From Apostichopus parvimensis (Eukaryota; Echinodermata; Holothuroidea; Aspidochirotida; Stichopodidae), in assembly GCA_000934455.1 (NCBI GenBank), contig KN883007.1, positions 37,207 through 61,923 of the forward strand: a stretch of DNA of 24,717 nt. The letters run 5' to 3'. Of this stretch, positions 8,901-17,300 are shown in pieces (the first letter of the stretch is position 1; each line of letters starts with the position of its first letter). A model generated the notes under the pieces. The model was not told the origin of the DNA. It saw only the letters and a list, made by a program, of their open reading frames with translations, and did not search any database. The position numbers and the translations under genes are program-made.

Positions 8901-9185
8901 GGGTTGTTATTCTAATTTGTTGGTATCATATTGAAATGTAGCCGTCAATAACTTTGGTCTAATTTTTTAAAACATGCATTGGCATCTTCTCATCTTTTTG
9001 CTCACCATAGTAGTCCATCCAAGAGTGACATTCAGTTACTAATATCTGGAGCCCCTGCCAAGGGCAACAAGGACTTCCCTCCCGAGGCCATTCAGTCGTT
9101 CCACGATAAACCTCAACCAACTCATCACAAACAGAGAGACAACAGACCCAAGCACGTGGTTCAGCAACCCAGCAAAAAGATGTAA
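5952..9185 (+). CDS. DAP1: Death-associated protein 1 (DAP1), three coding exons
   Basis: Small proline-rich, largely disordered cytoplasmic protein. In mammals DAP1 is an mTOR substrate that restrains autophagy. Coding exons are 5952-6003, 8117-8219 and 9011-9185, with phases agreeing (1, then 2), giving 109 residues against 102 in human. Diagnostic motifs are GGHPPAVKAGGMRI (residues 12-25, split by intron 1), the LISGAPAKGNKDFPPEA block (62-78, matching the vertebrate ISG-x-KDFPP core) and the basic C-terminus with QQPSKK. The start has an in-frame TAG 18 bases upstream and a good context (G at -3, G at +4). The exon 3 acceptor is TAGTAG, so it can be used at either AG and adds or removes one Ser in frame (residues 52-53). 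The exon 2 donor is weak (AG|GTTATT). The Ser-Pro at 53-54 corresponds roughly to the phosphorylated SPSP region of the human protein; the human Ser3-Pro is Ser-Gly here. Confidence 0.95.
6685..7044. repeat. Array of about seven tandem hairpins with a ~52-bp period
   Basis: The right arm CCACATAA recurs at 6711, 6763, 6811, 6864, 6917, 6968 and 7033. A left arm of the form GTCNTTATGTGG precedes six of them. The clearest units start at 6838, 6891, 6944 and 7007, with 12-bp arms GTCCTTATGTGG and CCACATAAGGAC around a 12-14 nt loop rich in GATTCG. Units are joined by TAACGCAGTTC-type linkers. The first unit (6685-6722) uses GTCATTATGTG with CACATAATGAC. A 12-bp duplication of the linker (CAGTTCGTTAGT) lies before the last unit. 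No coding capacity is present. It could be an amplified MITE fragment or an inverted-repeat minisatellite. Confidence 0.9.
7843..7891. repeat. TATG/TGTA tetranucleotide microsatellite
   Basis: A simple repeat of TGTATGTATGTATATGTATG type, about 49 bp, within DAP1 intron 1. The open frame at 7699-7905 that ends in it is a by-product, giving a Cys/Met/Tyr/Val-rich tail. Confidence 0.9.
8220..9010 (+). other. DAP1 intron 2 (0.8 kb)
   Basis: Bounded by a weak donor GTTATT and the tandem acceptor CCATAGTAG. The content is AT-rich with a T9 run near 8860; no repeat or other gene is recognisable. Read-through of the donor would add about 29 codons to a stop at 8305-8307. Confidence 0.75.
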
Positions 9186-11990
9186 AAAAGAAAAGGGGGG
9201 CACTAGCGCAAGGAAACGAAGATCATAAAATTTGCAGAAACAGCTTCAGAAGAGAGTGTTCAAATGTAAGGGGCTCATGTCGCAGACGATGAGCTTTTGT
9301 GAAATTTTTTAAGAAGGAGTCAAGGATGTGGTAAGGTTTTGCAGGGGATAGCGGCCCCTCATGGTTGCTTAGCAACAGAGTGATTACAGCAAAAAAAATC
9401 AACGACAAAAAAACGTCATGTTTGTAAAGGAATATGTTGGGGATAGTCACTGCATTTGCATCGGAAAGTGAATGCCAATGCTAGGGGGGAGGGGAAGGTT
9501 TTTTTTTAGCAAAAGGGAGATTAAAAGAAAGGATTTTTATATGAAACATCATGGAGAGGAAATTGGTTGTATTAAACAGCTTTGCAGCTTAACTTGGTAT
9601 TTCGAGGAATCCATTTTTGCAGACTAATATCATTTTGTCTTCTTTGTTATACGATGGATTTTTTTCCTCTCGAAGGAAAAGCGCCCTCGTTGAAACTGAC
9701 ATTTGTTTCAAAACATACCTACAGCTTTGTAAGTCCTAAATTTTCCAAACTGAGGGTGAAAAGTGACAAATAGAATAGAAAGAAGTAAAAAAGGAAAGGG
9801 GAGAAGACTTGAGGTATTGACTTGATATCCAAGTGAGACATTCCAAAAATCCATGACTTCTTTACTTTTGAAATTAATATTGGACAAAATAACTTTTATT
9901 TCTGTAATTATAATTCTGTTGAAGGTTGTTTGTTTATCAATTGATATAAGATGCTCACTTGGAGAACATTTTTTGGGGGGCCCTTGTCTGCAGTTATTTA
10001 TGAAAATTGAAGTACAGATGCACTATGAAGTTGTCTTGATCGACCATCTGCCTGAACCAAGAGAGGGCTATATTTTAGTTCAGAAGTAAATTGATTCTCT
10101 AAAACTGGAAAATTACAATGCCTCGTTTTAGGGTATATCCTAATTCTTGCATCACTTTGGGATGTTACCTCGTTTTGGAATACTGTAACAATATATATTT
10201 TAAAGATGATATGTTAAATCACACAGTATTTAAGTAGCATAATTTTGTGAAAAATTTGTGGCAGTCTTCTCTGTTTGATTTTATGAGGTGAATCAAAGCT
10301 TACAAAAAATCTACGCAATACACACTGTATACCCCCAGTTTTTCTTGTAGTTTATATATAGTGTTCCTAAGGATGGTCAGGTGATTAAATGCTGATTATT
10401 GATACGATCAATGCAAAATTTTATGAAGTAGTTCTACCTAAAGTGCATTTTTTATCTTAAAGCTTCATTCTTCTTTAACTTAAAAAGATATTCTGCTTTC
10501 TCGGTTGCAGTCAAACAACATACTCTCTGCAAGCTTGCCCTATCAGTTCTACACAGTCTTAGATTATTATCAGTTTCTGTTTTTCTAGTTCACACTATGC
10601 CAGTGTACAATTTTGCCATAGCAGGATACCAAAAGGTATTTATCAACTGGGCTGGATCGAATTCTATTGCCTGTTTATGTTAAGGTTTCAAATTCCAATC
10701 AAGTTTCGTAATATTATATAAGTAAATTTATCTGGTAATTGAAACATTTGTGCTTAATTTTCAGATGATAATCAACTTCCATTGTGGTGCATCTTGTAAC
10801 TTTAATTTACCATTCACTTTGCTTACAGATCTTAAAGAGGAACTAAGAGGCAAAGCTTCCAAAAAGAAATCTATACTACCTATAAGTTAAAAAAAAGCAT
10901 GTAATTGGTCCAAAAATGTTTGGTAAGAAATAAAAAAATTTGTGCATTTCATTTTGAAAGGAGAATTGCATAATTATGTGACATCAGTATAAGTAATAAT
11001 TGTTTTTCGCCTTTCTTTGTTTTTTTAATTCTAAAATGATTATGTGTTTTTGATAATTGAATGTACAACTGCATCAATGTTAGGATTTGGAAATGTATTG
11101 TCGGAGTGGTCAAATCATCTTGTAGGAATGAAAGACTGGTTAGTTTCCCTGCCCACTTCTCCCTTCCCCTTCCCTTTAGCAGAAGCTGTGCTATTATTAC
11201 CATCATTTTATTCTATGACACCATTGTTAAAGAAAAAAACATTCCCATCAATTAAAATCCTGGTGAAAGAACTAGCATGAATCTGAAATGCATAATTATT
11301 ATGTACAATGTGTAATTATGATGTGATGAAACATATCATTCAGTTCACATAACCTTTGGGAAGAGTTCATCGCATAATTCCATGGTGGTTACCAATGAAG
11401 GTTATACAAAGAATCACATTCAGAAAATCAACTTCAGTTTACGCTTCGAGTCGAACTTAATGACCGGTAACCACCAGTTATACTCACTTAGTTGACACAG
11501 CCCACACCAGCTTTTGTTACATTGCATGTACCAGTTAATAATTGGCGAAAACAATTTTTTTTCTTGGTAATCAGAGTCAATTGTGATTTATGTAGTGGAT
11601 TATGAAATATGTTTAGTAATCAGAAATAATTCAAGTAATTTCCCTTTTCTTTAAAAGAAAGATGTTGAGCATTTTGCTTCGTATTTCGTTCATTCCAGCC
11701 CTCTGGGTCATGTCATTTGTTTCACATGTTATTGTTATTGTTGTCGTCCCTGTGGTATCGCTGTTGTCGTAGTAGTAGAGACGACACAGAATTTGACAAA
11801 TGTAAAACATAGTGTTTTGTCATATCACAAAAAGAAGAGAGAAGTTCATTTACTAAATTAGCTCCAAAATAATTTTGATGTAAGATTATTACAGTGTAAC
11901 TGATATCCAATATAATAATTATTATCTGCATGCAAAAACATTCTGTTCATTCATGGATGGTAAAAATAAATACAATCACAAATAAATGTA
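9186..11990 (+). other. Probable long DAP1 3' UTR, AT-rich, no other gene seen
   Basis: No convincing coding region on either strand over about 2.8 kb. Several AATAAA hexamers occur (10929, 11965, 11981). The last, at 11981-11986, is followed by a GT-rich stretch (AAGTGTTGTTTATGG), the arrangement expected around a cleavage site. An 11-bp inverted repeat TGGTGGTTACC / GGTAACCACCA lies at 11383-11393 and 11466-11476. Vertebrate DAP1 also has a long 3' UTR. The exact end is inference. Confidence 0.45.
11981..11986 (+). terminator. Candidate distal polyadenylation signal for DAP1
   Basis: AATAAA, with a second AATAAA 16 bases upstream and a GT-rich downstream element beginning about 14 bases after it. 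It is the best-formed polyadenylation context downstream of the DAP1 stop codon. Confidence 0.4.
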
Positions 11991-12609
11991 ATATCAAAGT
12001 GTTGTTTATGGTAGATTTGGAAGGAGGATAATGACCATAGAGGGGGGTGGGGAGGGGGGTCATTGAGGGTGCAGTGTGTAAGAGTGTCACCAGTTCTTAG
12101 GCTAGGGTACATTGTATGTATAGGAAACAGGTAAGTGAGGAGTGATGTAAATTATAATTATTAATAAAAATATTACATTTCAAGGTATAAATTATAACGA
12201 ACTGTTTCACAAGGGCAATGAAGATATGTGCAGGACCAGTATGTTCATGATACCGTGCAGCCAGTCAGTCAGTCAGTCAGTGGTGGATGCAGGATGTTAT
12301 ATAGGAGGGGGTGTGACCCTGGGGCTGTTGAAGCTGACTCCCCTGTAGGGGCTCCTGGTGTCCCACAGAAAAGAAACTAAAATATGACCAGTCGAAATGT
12401 GCATTCTGGGACATATTTTAGACTATATATTAGGCCTATAATTTGGTGTAGGCCTAAATGTTAGGTTGTGCAAAGTACTTTTGAATTTTTGTTTGAGGTT
12501 GAAGTGGGATGGGAGTGGGTGGGGGTTCTTACCCACTGGATCTGTGCCTGGGAGGTCATGGGAGCAATCCAGCCACATTCAGTATCTATGATCTTAGCAA
12601 CAGACATAC
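11991..12609. other. Intergenic stretch with a CAGT microsatellite and possible transposon ends
   Basis: Contains five perfect CAGT units (12262-12281). These are followed by GTGGATGCAGG-like sequence that resembles a decayed hAT-type terminus and, about 270 bp on, a CACTGGATCTGTGCCTG segment in opposite orientation. No target duplication is visible, so this is not called as an element. Nothing looks like a gene. Confidence 0.4.
12262..12281. repeat. (CAGT)5 microsatellite
   Basis: Five uninterrupted CAGT units. Confidence 0.95.
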
Positions 12610-12794
12610 TTTTTAAGAAAAAGTCGCCCAGGAAAGAACCAGGGCACGAAAACCAAACTACCGAACGACTGATCCGCTCTCAACCCCAGTCCCCTTGCAT
12701 CGGGACTGCGACTGTGTGATCATCGTCAGGTGTGCATCACCATTCCCCTCGAAAGGGAACAGATACTACACATGATCTTAGCCAAAAGGCCGAG
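12610..12794 (-). mobile_element. U2 snRNA-headed SINE-like retroposon, copy 2
   Basis: Read on the minus strand it starts CTCGGCCTTTTGGCTAAGAT, runs through CATGTGTAGTATCTGTTC and then follows copy 1 (1580-1776) throughout the body, ending CCTGGGCGACTTTTTCTTA. The two copies agree at most positions, including a non-U2 base: ATCATGTG instead of U2's ATCAAGTG. This shows descent from one retroposon master, not two independent U2 pseudogenes. The first ~7 bases of U2 are missing or mutated. No target duplication is obvious, so this copy is older or was truncated. The conserved hairpin AGTCCC/GGGACT and the 3' GCCC/GGGC stem are both retained. Confidence 0.85.
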
Positions 12795-12858
12795 CCGGAC
12801 CAATCAAAAAGCATAGTTGATAAATAGTAAATCAAACCAGGGAAGATGAAAGTACCCA

Positions 12859-12876
12859 CCCCCCCCCCCCCCCCCC
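12859..12876. repeat. C18 homopolymer
   Basis: An uninterrupted run of 18 C residues, one of about a dozen G or C tracts of 10 or more in this window. Confidence 0.9.
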
Positions 12877-12994
12877 TCGACTGTCTTCGATAGGTTGTGG
12901 ATTTGCCATTGATACCCTGATCTTCATTTGTCTCTTCAGAAACGCACGAGTTGGTTTATCTTCGAAGAATTAAACAGGGACGTGCCTAACTAAT

Positions 12995-13310
12995 AACATT
13001 ATAATAATATTGAGGATTTATAAAGCACAGACATATCCACCTATAACGGTGCTCGAGGTGCATCACAATATCACCCTGGTCAACGATAACCTGTCAAACA
13101 TAGAGAAAATCCCTCCACGTGGCAGCAGCTGAATAGCGCCCAACTGCAAGTTGATCTCACAGGTCCCCATTTGTACACCTGTGTGAAGAGAGGCGATGGA
13201 GATAAAGTGCCTTGCCCAAGGACACAACGTAATGATCTGGCCGGGACTCGAACCTGCAATCCTTAGATCACAAGTTCACTACTGCCAAAACCACTTGACC
13301 ACAACGTTCT
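12995..13310 (-). mobile_element. tRNA-derived SINE, minus orientation
   Basis: On the minus strand the head carries a pol III A-box-like TGGTCAAGTGG (13290-13301) and a consensus B box GGTTCGAGTCCC (13243-13254), spaced as in a tRNA gene. The body follows, including the complement of CCTTGCCCAAGGACACAACG, a block that resembles the conserved central domains of several widespread SINEs. The tail runs into TTTATAAATCCTCAATATTATTATAATG near 13000. The tRNA part cannot fold into a convincing intact tRNA, so it is a SINE and not a tRNA gene. The boundaries are approximate; no clear target duplication was found. Confidence 0.75.
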
Positions 13311-13389
13311 CACAACTAGAGTTTGGTCTACAATATAATTTGTCACGAACATTGCTGATCGCAAACCTTCAGTTCTTCTTGTAGCTAAC

Positions 13390-13407
13390 GGGGGGGGGGG
13401 GGGGGGG
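13390..13407. repeat. G18 homopolymer
   Basis: An uninterrupted run of 18 G residues about 80 bp beyond the tRNA-derived SINE head. Confidence 0.9.
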
Positions 13408-13502
13408 TATCTGACACCTACCAATTGATATAGTTGTATATTCCTGTAGTGAATTATCCAGTAGTGACAACAGGCATGCGGTGAATGGTTGCATGTACTC
13501 AC

Positions 13503-13580
13503 CAGGGGTGGACCAACCGGTCGGGCAATGGGACAGTGCCCGAGGACCCAGTGAACTGGGCCCCCATTGGGCTAGAGAAA
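13503..13580. mobile_element. Possible solo hAT-type terminus
   Basis: CAGGGGTGGACCAACCGGTC, followed by GGGCAATGGGACAGTGCCCG and GGCCC-rich sequence, resembles the end of a hAT-type element. No matching opposite end with a target duplication was found, so extent and identity are uncertain. Confidence 0.3.
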
Positions 13581-14202
13581 ACTATTAAAGACCATTGAAA
13601 GGACATGTTATCACATATATGCGACCATTTACAACCTTTTCAGCAGGAAATCATTGTGTCATCGTCATGAGTGGGTGACGAAGTGACCAAGAATCCATTG
13701 ACTACGATCTAAAATGTGCTAATTCGAAAGTTTGAGGGCACATGAAGTTGGCAAGTCCTACTCGGGCTCAAGTTCCAGGAGGTTCGACGTATCGAAACAA
13801 ATGCTTTAACTCGTGCTTTTGTTTGCCCCGAAACAAGAAACTGGTTATTTACCAATGAAACGATGTGTAGTTTGAATTCATACTTTTTGCGAGGCTAGTC
13901 ATCGTGGTTACGTCACGATATATAAGCCAGTGGTTTGGAGTATGAGAAATTCGTTATCGAACCCCTTTTTAGAACGGGAATAAATGTGGGTTGTGGGTTA
14001 ACTCACTATATAGATGTGGTAAGGTTTCGTATGTTGGTTGAATTACAGTCATACCCCTGACTTACGACCGGCAACGTATAGTAAACCTATAGGCCTAAGT
14101 GCCTTATGAAAATGTTGACAAACGTTAGTATCCATATATTACCACTAGAATGAAAATTGAAACGACGGAAAACAGGGAAATGTTTATTTGTTTGTTTAAT
14201 AC
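13581..14202. other. Intergenic region between the convergent genes
   Basis: No gene, repeat array or RNA gene recognised. The cleavage site of the EF-hand gene transcript probably falls near its right edge (about 14170-14190). Confidence 0.4.
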
Positions 14203-14208
14203 TTTATT
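14203..14208 (-). terminator. Polyadenylation signal for the EF-hand gene
   Basis: On the minus strand this reads AATAAA, 126 bases after the stop codon (14336-14334), with another AATAAA 20 bases further on (14183-14188). The predicted 3' UTR is about 0.15 kb. Confidence 0.6.
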
Positions 14209-14333
14209 AATAGTCGCAGAATGAAATGACTGACATTTATGAAATTACTATCACGGTTTTGAGGATAATAAAACTTAGCAGAAAATGTGTTAGCTTTAAC
14301 TGTAGGCTACTGTATATACACTCGAAAATTGAA

Positions 14334-17300
14334 TTATTTTGTCTTTCGTAGACCGGCGGCAATGTAAGCCCTGAAACAGCGATGAAAATTACCACGTAAT
14401 GTCTTAGATGGGATATGCTGGGGTCCGATACGTTTCCAATATTGTAGATTTTCTTGATGCTTTTTCTCTGAGGATTCTCGAAAATATTCCCGTGTGGCTG
14501 CCTGGATCTACAGCAAAGAAGGAAAGAGAAAATAACTATGTGTGGTCATTTTCATAGTATATGTAAAAAAAAAACGATGCGAAGTACCCATGGCAGTCTC
14601 ATTGGCCCATATTACTGAGTAGCCTACCGGGTGACTGCCTGGAACCCGGCCCACCTCTGCACTAGGGTTGAAGTATCGAAGACATGGAGTACCAATACTT
14701 TTAAAGACTTTCCAATCTGGGAAAATTCACAGATTTCATCCCCTCCCCGCACCCCACCCCCACCCCACCCCACCCCACCCCCACCCACAAAAAGGTAATA
14801 TATTTTGCAGGCATTCTACACAAACTTTAAAAAATGCATCAAATTGTTCCGCGCTTTAGCACCACTCCTACGCCTAACCGCCAGACGTGTATACACCTTC
14901 TCCTACAAGCTTCCAACACCTTCCCGGATGCAAGTACCACTTACTGTAGATGAAGTTGTCTATACGAAACATTTAGGAATGCGAGCGAGGCAAATGAGCA
15001 TTCAGACTTAGAAGGGGAGTGTGTAACCCAACACGGTTATACCTTTTCCCTAATATATGGCAGATCCTCAGTGGTTAATTCTCGATTTTCCGCCGGCAGT
15101 TTCTTGGTCATACTTCTGACCCGTGAAGTAGTCCAAGCTAGCTTTGCTTTGAAATCAATCGCTTTACCGGCAGCTGATTCCCCGGTTTGTGTTTGACGTT
15201 TGTCAGCATTCTGATGACAAAAAAGAAGGAAAAAAACAAACAAAAAACAACCCCGAAGTTACTGAAGTCAGCCAGTTGGGACAATTCCCTAATGCTAATA
15301 CCTCTCTAATCTGTACTCCAATATCATGCTTCAAAGCACTGGTATTGACAGTTCCTAACCTTGATCTGATAGAAACATGATATTCATACTGCTCGTACAT
15401 ACGACACGGGTGCTCTGAGGCGGGACATAACACTACAGTACAGAATAAATTGTCCCAACTGGGTGCTGAAGTAAACAAGTTCATAAATATTCATATCGAG
15501 GGGAAAGCTGTTTGAAATATTGCTTTTATTTTTATTCTTTATTTTTAAAGAAAAGGATTGTGAACAGATGCGTTACTTTGCTTCATTCTTAAAAGCTACT
15601 TTCATATTATAGTCATTTTAAGTCACCACTTCATCATGTAAATATTCATATCATGTCTTTACCTTTGATTGGTTCTGTGATTTACTGGTGGTTTCTGATT
15701 CGCCGAGACTTCGGATGCAAACTTTAAGGCGAATTTTACCGGTGTATCGCGGACGTTCAAACGATTCCTTGCTCACAGGTGCTTGCTTAATTGGCGGTTT
15801 CTTCTTCTTTTTCTTAGTCTTCTTCCGCGGAGTGAAGAAGACGTTGTAGAGAGGTTGAGCGTACGGATTAGTCATATTGCCTGAGTAAAAAAGTAAACAC
15901 CTTCCCAACGGTATTATTACAAATCTTGTGCAACAAAAAACAACTTAAAACGGCTAGAAAGTTCCAGTTACTTATCTTATGTAGCCTATTTCTCTCCACT
16001 GCAGAAGGAAAGCTTCTTCACCAATTTTCCAATTAACTCTGTCCTGAGCTGTTCTCTTCCATGTGACCCCACCATATTCTCTTATGTCATCCATCCATCT
16101 CCTACTCTGCCTACCTCTGCCTCTAACATAACCCCTTGGTGTCCAATCTGTCAATGTATGTGTCCATCTCTGGCTTATCCTGACATCTAGCTAAATGCCC
16201 AGCCCATCACCACTTCTTTTTCACTTGGATAATATCCAAACGCCTGTACTGTTTCTCAAGTCCCGGTTTCTGACTTTATCCTTTCTTGTAACATCCCTCA
16301 TAATTCTTTCCATTGCTCTCTCTGTCACTCTCAGCTTATTTTCTAACCTTTCCAGTTACTATACCACCCTTAAGTGACTCAAGAACGTTTGTGATCTGAA
16401 ATCCTACTTTTTAATGTCTTAGCGATGATACAGCAGTAACACAGAATGGTGAATGACTAATCTATTTAGGAAAATCTACTTTACCTCGGCTGGCACGGGG
16501 TCCAGGGGTATAAGCCCCACCACCTTGCAACCCCAAACAAAAACCTACAGTAGTATATTGTATGTATTTTTTTTAGATCCTCCTGCAAGCAGGAACTCGC
16601 GAAGAAGCCATCGTTGGTTTATCAAAGCCGCAAGCTGACCGAAATCAGTCTCTTAGATTCATATTTAACGTTCATGATTATGATTATTGTCAATTGTCAA
16701 CAACTCTGTAACTGGACGACATACATTAATCTTGGAGTGACTCGAACTATTACATTAGCACAACCTTGCGTGTGGACATACAATTAAGACCTACCTAATA
16801 GCCTTAATATGCACTGGAATGCACCATGTCACGTCAGAATTTCTTCTGGAGGGGGGAGGGGGAGGGTGGAGGGGAGGGAGGGGTGAGGTGGGGAGGGCTA
16901 CCAACCCCCTACTGTGGAGTGGGCTTCAACTCCCACTCCCACTTTTTTAAATCCTGGATCAGCCCCTGGTTGGCATACATACAATGAGGTAGGTTAAGTG
17001 GGTATCGGGGCGGGGGTGGGGGGTGGGGAGAGGTAAAGCAAAGAGGTATATAAAGGACGATCTGGATAACCCTTGATTAAGGTCTTGATTAAATCCAATG
17101 AGGAATATTTGTTTCAAATATATATTAAGATAGTTAGATATTGGTCTGATAATGAATGAAGCTATCAGTACGGTACGAATATGTGTATGACAAAACCTGG
17201 GTTCGTCGTAGAGGCGATATAAATTATGCGTACTAAAAGTTGACGTCATTCATGTAGGGAACTTGTATACGTTTTCTATCTGTAACATATTGTTCCGTTA

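Noticed and set aside
12277..12557. Small MITE after the CAGT microsatellite
   Set aside because: Termini only loosely complementary and no target duplication.
13240..13310. Functional tRNA gene (minus)
   Set aside because: A and B boxes are present, but a proper acceptor stem and anticodon arm are not; it continues into a SINE body.
13503..14656. One large hAT element with ends CAGGGGTGGACC and GGCCCACCTCTG
   Set aside because: The 8-bp flanks do not match, and the interval would contain the last exon and poly(A) signal of the EF-hand gene.
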